Assembly: GCA_035550295.1 (NCBI GenBank)
Contig: DASZPJ010000031.1
Coordinates: forward strand, 1-26,602
DNA length: 26,602 nucleotides
From: DASZPJ01 sp035550295
GTDB lineage: Bacteria > Patescibacteriota > Saccharimonadia > Saccharimonadales > UBA4665
Direction of reading: 5' to 3'
The notes under the pieces: model-generated
Told to the model about the DNA's origin: nothing
The model's database searches: none
What the model saw: the letters and a program-made list of their open reading frames with translations, nothing else
Part shown: positions 12,702 to 20,250 of the stretch, piece after piece
Numbering within the stretch: the first letter of the stretch is position 1
How the letters are laid out: each line of letters begins with the position of its first letter
Position numbers and translations under genes: made by a program

Positions 12702-14852
12702 TTAGAGCTTTTCGAGGGGCGCGAAGCTGATATTCAGTTTTCGGGCGCCTTTGCCCTTGAAATAAACTACGACGTTGTCGCCATCAACTTCCATAACAGT
12801 ACCCGTGCCGAACACCTGATGCCGGACGCCGTCGCCTTCGACTAAATCCGGCACGTAGCGCGGCTCATTGTCTACTGGTGTCGGCGCTGATCCAAAACCA
12901 GTTGGCTGAAACGAGAAGTCGGATTCATAACCAGTACTCTGGAACTCAGCGTCGATTTCGCTTAGGAAACGTGATGGCGGATTGTGCTGCATACCGCCGT
13001 ACAGCAGCCGGCTGGAAGCGTACAGCAAATAAAGTTCTTCGCGGGCCCGAGTCATGCCCACGTAACACAGCCGGCGCTCCTCTTCCATTTCGCTTTGGTC
13101 GTAAAGTGCCCGGGAATGTGGGAAGATTGATTCCTCAAGTCCGGTCATAAACACCACCGGGAATTCCAGGCCCTTGGCAGCGTGCAGGGTCATTAGCGTC
13201 ACGGCGTCGCCGCTAAAGTCAGCGCCATCGAGATCGCTTACCAGCGCTACCTCTTCGAGGAAACCATCCAGGCCGGCGTCCTGGTATTGCTGGGCGACAC
13301 TCAAAAGTTCCTTAACGTTTTCCTGCCGGGCTTCGCCCTGGGGCGTGCCGTCATCCAAATAGCGTAAATAATCAATCCGGCGCAGCAGTGAATCAATCAA
13401 TCCCGCCACGGTTGAGCTTTCGCTGGCCGTACGCAAACTGGCTATCATGTCGCCCAATTCATTTAGCGAGTTTTTGGCTTTGGGCGTTAGGCCATCGCAA
13501 TCATTTACTTCCTGCAGCGCTGCCAGCAGACGCAATCCATTGGCTTGCTGCCACTCAAAAAAGACTTGCAGGCTTTTGGCGCCCAGGCCACGTGCCGGCA
13601 CGTTAACTATGCGCTCAAAACTGACGCGGTCTTCGGGCTGGAAGATGACGCGTAAGTAAGCCACCACATCCTTAATTTCTTTGCGGTCATAAAAACGCAC
13701 GCCGCCAACCACGCGGTACGGAATGCCATAATGTACGAAAGCCTCTTCGATGCTGCGGCTTTGGGCATTGGTCCGGTACAGCACGGCGTAGTTCGAATAC
13801 CGCCGCTGTCCGCCGTCGACACCGTTGCGGATGCGGCGAATGATGGCCTCACTTTCGGCCCGTTCGCTGCCGACTTGCACCAGCTGCACCGGCAAACCAT
13901 CGCCAGCGTCAGTCCACAAGCGCTTGTCGGATCGTTGGGCGTTTTTGGTGATCACGGCATGGGCGGCGTCAAGGATGTTGCGCGTGCTGCGATAGTTTTG
14001 TTCCAGTTTGATTACAGTACAATCTTTAAAATCTTTTTCGAAACGCAAGATGTTGCGAAAATCAGCGCCACGCCAACTGTAAATGCTTTGCCAGTCATCG
14101 CCGACGACAGCTAAGTTACGATCACCGTTGGTTAGTAATTTGATCAACTGGTACTGAGCGGCGTTGGTGTCTTGATATTCGTCGATCATGATGTAGCGGA
14201 ATTGTTGCTGCCATTTTTTGCGGACTTCCGGTTTTTCCTGCATTAACTGCACGGTTTTATTTATCAGGTCGTCGAAGTCCAGGGCCGAGGCGTCATGCAG
14301 GGCTTTTTCGTAGCCCGGATAGACTTTGGCGGCGACGTTGGCGGCCGGGCTGCTGGCACTATTGGCGTATTCGGCTGGGCTCAACATTTCGTTTTTGGCG
14401 CTGCTGATAAATCCGCTGATCACTCGCGGCGGAAAGGCTTTTTCGTCCACCATCAGCTGTTTTGCGACTTGTTTAACAGCCGCCTGGCGGTCGGACTCGT
14501 CAAAAATTACGAAGCTGCGCGGCACGCCAATCGCTTCGCCGTCCTGGCGCAGCAAACGCACACAAATGCCGTGGAAAGTTCCCATGTACGGCATAAAGCC
14601 GCGATTGTCAGAACTTTGGCCCAGCAAGTTGGCGACGCGTTCGCGCATTTCTTTGGCAGCCTTGTTGGTGAAAGTTACGGCCAGTATATTGAACGGCGTC
14701 GCTTTGTTTTGGGCGATTAGATAGGCAATGCGATGGGTTAGGGTTTTGGTTTTGCCGGAACCGGCGCCGGCCTGGATCAGCAGTGGACCTTCCGTGGTTT
14801 GTACGGCCCGGCGCTGCTCTGGGTTCAAGCCCTCTAAGAGATCATCTGACAT
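12702..14852 (-). CDS. pcrA: ATP-dependent DNA helicase, UvrD/PcrA type
   Basis: Superfamily 1A 3'-5' helicase for repair and removal of protein roadblocks. Motifs in order: Q-motif LNPEQRRAV, Walker A AGAGSGKT (28-35), TFTNKAAKEMRER (Ia), GTFHGICVRLLR, IDEYQDTN (II), GDDWQSIYSWRGAD (III), LEQNYRST (IV), VTLMTLHAAKGLEF (V) and EEERRLCYVGMTRARE (VI). The C-terminus (from about 670, GDGVRHQVFGTGTV...APLEKL) is the Tudor-like PcrA tail that contacts RNA polymerase in homologues. 716 aa is normal length. The -10 TACAAT (14859-14864) is 6 nt before the ATG and there is no Shine-Dalgarno, so the mRNA is probably leaderless. Confidence 0.97.
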   Translation of the reverse strand: MSDDLLEGLNPEQRRAVQTTEGPLLIQAGAGSGKTKTLTHRIAYLIAQNKATPFNILAVTFTNKAAKEMRERVANLLGQSSDNRGFMPYMGTFHGICVRLLRQDGEAIGVPRSFVIFDESDRQAAVKQVAKQLMVDEKAFPPRVISGFISSAKNEMLSPAEYANSASSPAANVAAKVYPGYEKALHDASALDFDDLINKTVQLMQEKPEVRKKWQQQFRYIMIDEYQDTNAAQYQLIKLLTNGDRNLAVVGDDWQSIYSWRGADFRNILRFEKDFKDCTVIKLEQNYRSTRNILDAAHAVITKNAQRSDKRLWTDAGDGLPVQLVQVGSERAESEAIIRRIRNGVDGGQRRYSNYAVLYRTNAQSRSIEEAFVHYGIPYRVVGGVRFYDRKEIKDVVAYLRVIFQPEDRVSFERIVNVPARGLGAKSLQVFFEWQQANGLRLLAALQEVNDCDGLTPKAKNSLNELGDMIASLRTASESSTVAGLIDSLLRRIDYLRYLDDGTPQGEARQENVKELLSVAQQYQDAGLDGFLEEVALVSDLDGADFSGDAVTLMTLHAAKGLEFPVVFMTGLEESIFPHSRALYDQSEMEEERRLCYVGMTRAREELYLLYASSRLLYGGMQHNPPSRFLSEIDAEFQSTGYESDFSFQPTGFGSAPTPVDNEPRYVPDLVEGDGVRHQVFGTGTVMEVDGDNVVVYFKGKGARKLNISFAPLEKL

Positions 14853-14858
14853 CCATAT

Positions 14859-14864
14859 ATTGTA
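14859..14864 (-). promoter_or_regulatory. -10 box for pcrA (probable leaderless start)
   Basis: TACAAT on the minus strand, 5 of 6 consensus, separated from the ATG by six bases. Transcription should start at or next to the ATG. Confidence 0.6.
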
Positions 14865-14940
14865 GCAATAATGAAGAGGGTGGGCAGTAGGCTGAAGGCC
14901 AAGAAATTTAGATTCCAGCCTGCGGCCTTTGTGCTGCGGC

Positions 14941-15687
14941 CTACTTGTTATTGAAGAAATGAGTCAGTGGATGTAATCCCTGTATATGCACTAAGCCGGC
15001 ATCCAGCGCAAAGTCCAGCCAGGCAGCAGCCAGTAGAACAATGATTATAAATCCGCCGATCAAAAGATGCTTGGTGCGGCGTTTTTCGACACTGTTGATG
15101 GGCAAAAAGTACTGCTTGCTATCAACGATTTTCTGGACAGCCGCCTCGTGCTCGGCACGCTTGGCGGCATCGGCTTCTTCGGCAGCGACCGGATCCAGCT
15201 GCTTGTCTTTAGGCTTTTCGTCTTCGGTTTTTTCGGTACCTTCGCCTTCACCAGCCGGGACAATTTCGGCCTTTGTTTCACTTTTAGGTGAGTCCGGGCT
15301 TTTCTTGTCCGCCCCTTTTTCGTTGGTTACCGCTTTGCTGGCCGCTGTTAGGTGCTCTTCTGGATCGGTAGTTGCTTTGCTATTGTCGGCCGGTTCAGTT
15401 TCTTCTGGTTCGTTGCCTGCAGCAGGTTTGCCTGGCTTGTCACTGGCTGGTTCTTCTAGTGGCTTGAGTTTGACGGCCGGCTTGGTGCTTAGCGGTTGGG
15501 ATTTGGTTGGTTCGACCTCAAGGTCGGTTTGGGGTTTTTCACCCACAACCATCGGGTCTTTCATAATTGCCCGGTTGGTCACAATCACCGGTCGTGAAGT
15601 AACATCTGGCGGCGTTTTGCCAGGATGGGCTACATCAATAATCGGTTGGTTTTTGGGCGCAGGTTTGCCCGGTTTACTTTCCGCCAT
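14941..15687 (-). CDS. Tail-anchored acidic low-complexity membrane protein
   Basis: 248 aa, function unknown. Residues 1-190 are rich in Pro, Glu, Lys, Asp and Ala and look disordered. A charged helix (VAAEEADAAKRAEHEAAVQKIVDSKQ) is followed by YFLPINSVEKRRTKH, one TM segment at about 208-226 (LLIGGFIIIVLLAAAWLDF) and a short outside tail. There is no N-terminal signal, so most of the protein should be cytoplasmic. I chose the ATG at 15687, preceded by AGGG 8-9 nt upstream; a longer frame from 15723 lacks such a site. The start overlaps the end of tpiA by 14 bases, so the gene belongs to the pyk-pgk-tpiA operon. The TPxx/KPxx-rich stretch may be a spacer or protein-interaction region. Confidence 0.82.
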   Translation of the reverse strand: MAESKPGKPAPKNQPIIDVAHPGKTPPDVTSRPVIVTNRAIMKDPMVVGEKPQTDLEVEPTKSQPLSTKPAVKLKPLEEPASDKPGKPAAGNEPEETEPADNSKATTDPEEHLTAASKAVTNEKGADKKSPDSPKSETKAEIVPAGEGEGTEKTEDEKPKDKQLDPVAAEEADAAKRAEHEAAVQKIVDSKQYFLPINSVEKRRTKHLLIGGFIIIVLLAAAWLDFALDAGLVHIQGLHPLTHFFNNK

Positions 15688-16483
15688 CGTCAGTTTCCCT
15701 ATCGTGCACAACTTTGTAGGCATTGTTCACGATGTCAGCAAATTTGTGGTAATTCAGGCTGGCGGCGCCAGGCAACAGGCCGTCAACGCCCGGCAGGTTC
15801 AAGATGTTGCCAACAAATTCAGCGTCAACGCTGGCGCCATAAATGACGCGCATAGCTTCAGCTTTTTCTGCACCATAAAGCTCCTCCAATAAGTGGCGGA
15901 TCCATTTGATGGCAGTTTCAATTTCATCGGGTTTAGCCGGTTGTTTGCCACCAAAGGTACTGATGGCCCACACTGGTTCGTAGGCAATTACTACTTCGCT
16001 GACTTCGTCTTCGGTTAAGTTTGATAGCGCTGTGGTCAACTGGTCATGCAAGACTCTTTTTGTTTCGCCGGCAGCGCGTTCATGTTTGGTTTCGCCAATG
16101 CATAAAATCGGTTTGATGCCGTTACGAACGGCCGCCTGGACTTTGTCGCGGATCATTTCTAGGCTTTCATGGAAGTAAATTCGCCGTTCAGAATGACCCA
16201 CCAGGCAGTAATCGGCCACGCCGCGCAGCATGGTAAAGCTGACTTCACCGGTGTAAGCGCCTTCGTCTACGAAGTAAGCGTTTTGGGCGGCCAGCTTGAA
16301 TTTGCGCTTGTCGATTTGTACGCTCATCGGTTGCAGGGTCATCATAGATGGAGCCAGTACAACTTCGACGTCGCGGTGCGATTCGACACGGTCATCGAGT
16401 CGCTTCACCAGTAAGCTAGCCTCTTGGGCTGTGAGGTGCATTTTCCAGTTGCCGATGATGATTATTCGCTTATTCCCACTCAT
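15674..16483 (-). CDS. tpiA: Triosephosphate isomerase
   Basis: Interconverts dihydroxyacetone phosphate and glyceraldehyde 3-phosphate. Catalytic residues are present: K14 in NWKMH, H97 in VGHSERR and E169 in AYEPVW. YTGEVS and AQN (dimer interface) are also present. Departures from the usual sequence are the mobile lid loop 6 (AISTFGGKQPAKP instead of AIGTGKTA), YGASV instead of YGGSV, and DGLLPGAASL instead of DGxLVGGASL. These positions bind the substrate phosphate. 269 aa is slightly long. It is the third gene of the glycolytic operon, 21 bases after pgk, and its end overlaps the tail-anchored gene. Confidence 0.96.
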   Translation of the reverse strand: MSGNKRIIIIGNWKMHLTAQEASLLVKRLDDRVESHRDVEVVLAPSMMTLQPMSVQIDKRKFKLAAQNAYFVDEGAYTGEVSFTMLRGVADYCLVGHSERRIYFHESLEMIRDKVQAAVRNGIKPILCIGETKHERAAGETKRVLHDQLTTALSNLTEDEVSEVVIAYEPVWAISTFGGKQPAKPDEIETAIKWIRHLLEELYGAEKAEAMRVIYGASVDAEFVGNILNLPGVDGLLPGAASLNYHKFADIVNNAYKVVHDRETDDGGK

Positions 16484-16504
16484 AGTACTTATGGCTATTG
16501 TACC

Positions 16505-17677
16505 CTATTTCTTATCGAGAAGCGCTTCTACGCCCGGTAAAGTGTTGCCGCTCATTAGTTCCAGGCTGGCGCCACCGCCGGTCGATACAAAGCTAAATTT
16601 ATCGTGCAAATGGGCGTTGTCAACATAATCACAGGTGTCACCGCCGCCAATCACACTGTAGCCGCCACTGGCAATAATCTTGTCAGCTACGCCGGCCGTG
16701 CCACTGGCAAATTCCGGCGTTTCAAAAATGCCGACTGGCCCGTTCCAGATGATTGTGCCATCGGCCGATAAAACACTGTCCAGTTGGGCGACTGACTGCG
16801 CGCCAATGTCGGCAATAATGTCGTCGTCGGCTACGTCATTGACGCTGACAGTGCGGACATCGCTTGGCGGATCGACTGATTTAGCAACCACCACGTCGAC
16901 CGGTAAAACGACAGTTTTGCCTTGGGTCTCGGCTTCAGCCAAGATTTTTTTGCATAATTCAACCTGGTCAGCCTCGACTAAGCTTTTACCGATGGGCAAG
17001 CCTTTGGCCAGCAAAAAAGTATTGGCCATAGCCCCGCCAATGAAAAGGCTGTCGACTTTGCCTAGCAAAAACGACAAAATCGGCACTTTGGTCGAAACTT
17101 TTGCACCGCCGCTAACGGCTACCAGCGGTCGTTTTGGTTCGTCGATCGCGGCGTCGATAGTTTCGACTTCCAGTGCAACTTCCAGGCCAGCTACGGCCGG
17201 CAAATACTGCGGCACACCCACCATCGAGGCATGCTTGCGGTGGCAAGTTGTAAAGTCATCTTGGACAAACAACTCACCGTAACTGGCCAATGTTTTGGCA
17301 AATTCAGGATCATTAGCTTCTTCTTCCGGGTGGAAACGCAGGTTTTCCAGCATTAGCACTTGCCCAGCCTGCAAGCCTGCTACTGCTGACTCGACTTCAT
17401 TGCCGATACAGTCTGTAGCAAATTGCACTTCCTGGCCAAGCAAATCGCTTAAAGATTTAGCAGCCGGCGCCAAGGTTTGGCCTTCGGTGCTGTGGTGGCT
17501 TATCAGAACCAGTGCGGCGTTCTGATCCAGCAAATACTGGATGGTCGGCAGCGCAGCCTGCAAGCGCATTGTGTCACTGACCACGCCGTCTTTGATCGGG
17601 ACATTCAGCATGGTTCGCAGCAGGATTTTTTTACCTTGGACATCAACATCTTTAACGGTTTGCTTCGGAAAAGTCAT
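16505..17677 (-). CDS. pgk: Phosphoglycerate kinase, divergent substrate site
   Basis: Transfers phosphate between 1,3-bisphosphoglycerate and ADP. 390 aa, two-domain PGK. Kept: R21, N25, R38, ENLRF (R114), HRKHAS (H146, R147), SGGAKVSTK, GPVGIFE, GGGDT and STGGGASLELM. Changed: the usual RVDFNVP is RTMLNVP, so the Asp that binds 3-phosphoglycerate (yeast D23) is Met. SHLGRP is SHHSTEG, so the Arg (yeast R65) is Thr. DAFG before HR is DDFTTC. The nucleotide domain looks intact. AAAGGAT 6 nt before the ATG supports the start. It lies 11 bases after pyk. It may be a working but altered enzyme; loss of activity is not excluded. Confidence 0.95.
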   Translation of the reverse strand: MTFPKQTVKDVDVQGKKILLRTMLNVPIKDGVVSDTMRLQAALPTIQYLLDQNAALVLISHHSTEGQTLAPAAKSLSDLLGQEVQFATDCIGNEVESAVAGLQAGQVLMLENLRFHPEEEANDPEFAKTLASYGELFVQDDFTTCHRKHASMVGVPQYLPAVAGLEVALEVETIDAAIDEPKRPLVAVSGGAKVSTKVPILSFLLGKVDSLFIGGAMANTFLLAKGLPIGKSLVEADQVELCKKILAEAETQGKTVVLPVDVVVAKSVDPPSDVRTVSVNDVADDDIIADIGAQSVAQLDSVLSADGTIIWNGPVGIFETPEFASGTAGVADKIIASGGYSVIGGGDTCDYVDNAHLHDKFSFVSTGGGASLELMSGNTLPGVEALLDKK

Positions 17678-17688
17678 TTTGATCCTTT

Positions 17689-19131
17689 TTATTCCAATAA
17701 TCGTACTTTTATTGTATCAGTTGTGCCGACTACGCCGGGATATTTGCCGCTAGCCGTGACGACCACATCGCCACTACTGAGGACGCGGTTTTTGAGTAAC
17801 CAATCAGTCAACTTGCTGGCAGCCAGTGCGTCATCCGGCCGGACATAACTGCGCACATCATAAGCGATTGCCAGCTGCTGGGCGACGCGCTCGGCACTAG
17901 TGACGGCAATGATTGGCCGTTTGGTGCGCAGGGCCGACAGCTGCAGGGCCGTAGCACCGGATTTAGTTTCAGCCACAATGGCTCGGGCTTCAACATTGTC
18001 GGCCAAACTAACAATTGCCTGGCAAATAGCTGACTGGCGGCTATGGTCTTCGACTTCCGGAAAACTAACGCTCAGCGGCATGTTGGCTTCGGTATATTTG
18101 ATGATCTTTTTCATAGTGGCAACGGCATCGATCGGGTACTTGCCGCTGGCTGTTTCGTCGCTCAGCATCACACTGTCAACCCCTAACATCACGGCTGTGG
18201 CGACGTCGGAAACTTCAGCCCGTGTCGGTTCTGGCGCTTCGGTCATACTGGCCAGCATTTGGGTCGCGACAATGGTGGGCTTGGCATAGTGCCGGCCCAA
18301 ACCAATAATTTGGCGCTGCACAATCGGCACGCTTTCGGCCGGCGTTTCGACGGCTAGGTCGCCGCGGGCAATCATCACCGCGTCGCTGGCAGCGATAATG
18401 TCTTCCAGGTGGTCAACGGCTGATTTCGTCTCAATTTTGGCGATAATTTTAGCCGGGCTGTTCATGCCTTTTAGCAGTTTGCGAAGCCCGGCAATGTCAT
18501 CGGCAGTCTGCACAAAACTCAGCGCCACATAGTCGATGTCGGCCGCCGAACCATACACCAAATCGGCCCGGTCTTTGGCCGTGATGATGTCGCCGCCGAA
18601 GTCGGTGTCGGGCAAGTTCATGCCTTTGCGCTTTAGTAGCACGCCGTTGTTTTCGGCCTCGACATGAACCAAACCGTCACGCACACTTGTCACAACCGTC
18701 CGTACCTTGCCATCACACAGGTAAATTCGTTCGCCGCGCTTCACTTTTTGGCTGAGGTCGTACTGGGTTGGTAAATAGCCGTTGGCGACGTAGTCAGCTT
18801 CGTAGGCGAATGTCAGGCCCTGGCCCTTTTTGACAATATGTTCGCCGTCAAAGTCACCCAAGCGGATTTTCGGGCCTTGTAAATCCTGGATGATGGCGAC
18901 CGGTTTGCCCATCTCTTGGCTGGCCTCACGAATCCACTTGATCTGCTGGGTGCGTTCTTCCGGCGTGCCATGGCTAAAGTTAAGCCGTATGCCGTTAGCG
19001 CCGGATTTGATCAAATCCAAAATACTCTCGTAGCTGTTAGTCGACGGGCCAACGGTAGCCACAATCTTTGTGCGCTTGAACGCGCTCAACGAAACATTGT
19101 TTTTTAGGTTTGTTTTATCAGTGCCACCCAT
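17689..19131 (-). CDS. pyk: Pyruvate kinase
   Basis: Converts phosphoenolpyruvate and ADP to pyruvate and ATP, the last step of glycolysis. Seen: RTKIVATVGPS (20-30), GIRLNFSHG with R49, N51 and S53 (substrate and monovalent cation site), DLQGPKIR (83-90), DYVALSFVQ, AKIET (catalytic Lys), MIARGDLAVE (metal Glu/Asp region), ATQMLASM, and PTRAEVSDVATAV. The C-terminal domain (about 355-480) is complete and ends TDTIKVRLLE. 480 aa is normal. It is the first gene of pyk-pgk-tpiA-248aa. The -10 TATACT is 8 nt before the ATG with no Shine-Dalgarno. A 7-7 palindrome spans the start codon, pointing to a leaderless, possibly repressed, transcript. No gapdh gene is nearby. Confidence 0.97.
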   Translation of the reverse strand: MGGTDKTNLKNNVSLSAFKRTKIVATVGPSTNSYESILDLIKSGANGIRLNFSHGTPEERTQQIKWIREASQEMGKPVAIIQDLQGPKIRLGDFDGEHIVKKGQGLTFAYEADYVANGYLPTQYDLSQKVKRGERIYLCDGKVRTVVTSVRDGLVHVEAENNGVLLKRKGMNLPDTDFGGDIITAKDRADLVYGSAADIDYVALSFVQTADDIAGLRKLLKGMNSPAKIIAKIETKSAVDHLEDIIAASDAVMIARGDLAVETPAESVPIVQRQIIGLGRHYAKPTIVATQMLASMTEAPEPTRAEVSDVATAVMLGVDSVMLSDETASGKYPIDAVATMKKIIKYTEANMPLSVSFPEVEDHSRQSAICQAIVSLADNVEARAIVAETKSGATALQLSALRTKRPIIAVTSAERVAQQLAIAYDVRSYVRPDDALAASKLTDWLLKNRVLSSGDVVVTASGKYPGVVGTTDTIKVRLLE

Positions 19132-19139
19132 TTGGCACT
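19120..19139. promoter_or_regulatory. Palindrome across the pyk start codon (operator candidate)
   Basis: AGTGCCA-N6-TGGCACT with the ATG (19131-19129) inside the six-base centre. It abuts the -10 and covers the expected +1, so a bound repressor would block initiation of the glycolytic operon. Confidence 0.55.
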
Positions 19140-19168
19140 AGTATAGCGTGACCGGTGTAATTTGGCCA
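19140..19168 (-). promoter_or_regulatory. Promoter of the pyk-pgk-tpiA operon
   Basis: Minus strand TGGCCA (19168-19163; 4 of 6), 17-base spacer, TATACT (19145-19140; 5 of 6). The ATG follows 8 nt after the -10, so the mRNA should have almost no leader. Confidence 0.65.
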
Positions 19169-19171
19169 GTG

Positions 19172-19648
19172 TTAGCTTAAGCGGGATGTCAGGCGACGAC
19201 GATAAGCAACGGTGCCGGCGGCGCTGGCAATCGCAAAAACAGCCACCATGCTGCCCGGACCGGTGTTGGTCAATTCGGTAGGCGCTGCGGTTTGGCTGGA
19301 AGCCGAACTGTTTTGGTTGGCTGAAGCTATATCAGAATTACCGGTCGAAGATGGACGGTTCTCGTTAGCACCCGGAATGTCGTTGTCGCTATTAGTTTTT
19401 GAGCCGGCATTGCTGGCAATATCTTGGCCTGTCGAAGAACCGGCTTTAGCCGCTTTGTCGGCCGAAGTTGAAGACGAGGATTTGCTCGAAGAGCTGGATT
19501 TCTTGTGAGTTTGGCTTTGGCTGGTTGGCGTTTTAGTGGCCACTTTAGGCGTATTGTGGCTACGCAAAGCAATCACAACAGCCGCAGTAATGCCGCCGAT
19601 GATCACAATATAAACAAAATATAAGAGTAAAACTTTGAGGGTAGACAT
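19172..19648 (-). CDS. Ser-rich surface protein with L-x-NTG C-terminal signal
   Basis: 158 aa, function unknown. An N-terminal TM or signal segment (5-28: KVLLLYFVYIVIIGGITAAVV) is followed by a low-complexity region rich in Ser, Lys, Asn and Ala (30-120). It ends LTNTGPGSMVAVFAIASAAG and a Tyr-Arg-Arg-Arg tail (from 126). This terminal part, made of an L-x-NTG motif, a hydrophobic stretch and a basic tail, has the layout of a sortase signal and matches the end of the 335-aa surface protein at 20251-21258. With two hydrophobic ends it could also be a double-spanning membrane protein with an outside loop. AAGGAG about 11 nt upstream supports the start. It lies upstream of pyk with a separate promoter between them. 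Confidence 0.82.
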   Translation of the reverse strand: MSTLKVLLLYFVYIVIIGGITAAVVIALRSHNTPKVATKTPTSQSQTHKKSSSSSKSSSSTSADKAAKAGSSTGQDIASNAGSKTNSDNDIPGANENRPSSTGNSDIASANQNSSASSQTAAPTELTNTGPGSMVAVFAIASAAGTVAYRRRLTSRLS

Positions 19649-19956
19649 CGTCTTCCGAGACTCCTTTTACAATCATAATACACTATTTTTAGCTTTTTTG
19701 CAATGAAAGCACTGTTCTACCAAAGGGAATAAGCCCTGCGGGCTTGCGATCCTGAGGCGTGCCGGGGAGTAAACTCCAGCCCGTGGGGTTTCACATCCCA
19801 AGGGGAATCCGTCGTCGCTTAGCTCCTTTGGTATAAGACTGCAGCCATGCTCGGAGCAAGCTCCTGTGCGTGGCTTTGCTTATCGAACTGGGGTTCGACT
19901 TTCGCTTTGCGAAAAGCACCAAATAAAAAACGCCACCTCTGGTGACGTTCTTTATT
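19649..19956. other. 308-base intergenic region with a hairpin cluster
   Basis: TACCAAAGG (19718-19726) pairs with CCTTTGGTA (19825-19833) and encloses AAGCCC-TGC-GGGCTT, GGAGT-AA-ACTCC and other GC-rich segments. Outside it are GGAGCAAGCTCC and CTTTCGC-TTT-GCGAAAG. Bases 19795-19809 repeat 15 nt of the tRNA-Glu 3' region. No ORF is convincing. It may be a structured RNA or a decayed mobile element. Confidence 0.6.
19925..19950 (-). terminator. Intrinsic terminator after tRNA-Glu
   Basis: On the minus strand AACGTCACC-AGA-GGTGGCGTT followed by a T-rich run: a 9-bp stem with one G-T pair, 7 bases after the tRNA CCA. Confidence 0.92.
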
Positions 19957-20031
<75 letters not shown>

Positions 20032-20070
20032 ATCAAGCCAAGCAGGCTTGTCGCAGATTGGCCAATCCTG

Positions 20071-20096
20071 ATCTGTTAGATATTAACATAACAGAT
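20071..20096. promoter_or_regulatory. Inverted repeat upstream of tRNA-Glu
   Basis: ATCTGTTA-N10-TAACAGAT, a perfect 8-8 repeat whose AT-rich centre includes a TAATAT-like -10 on the minus strand. It could be an operator or part of the tRNA promoter. Confidence 0.35.
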
Positions 20097-20105
20097 ACAA
20101 AATTG

Positions 20106-20137
20106 AAAGCTCCCCTACCCATGAGCAAGGGAGCTTT
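20106..20137 (-). terminator. Terminator of the surface-protein operon
   Basis: AAAGCTCCC/GGGAGCTTT, a perfect 9-bp stem with a 14-base loop. On the minus strand it is followed by CAATTTTG, a weak T tract. Confidence 0.6.
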
Positions 20138-20250
20138 GGGAATTTCGTTTGTAGGTTTTTGTCTTAAGAGCGGTCAGTCAGTGCTCGTAGAACTGGGCTT
20201 ACCTTAGCACAAATCTTGGTTTTGCGCTAGTGCTTATCCACACGTTTGGC

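Noticed and set aside
15041..15892. 283-aa plus-strand ORF opposite the tail-anchored protein and tpiA
   Set aside because: Shadow of two well-supported minus-strand genes; Ser/Leu-rich composition results from reading the complement of Pro/Glu/Lys codons.
19718..19956. A CRISPR-like or second tRNA interpretation of the hairpin cluster
   Set aside because: No regularly spaced direct repeats, and the 15-nt tRNA-Glu match lacks the rest of a tRNA.
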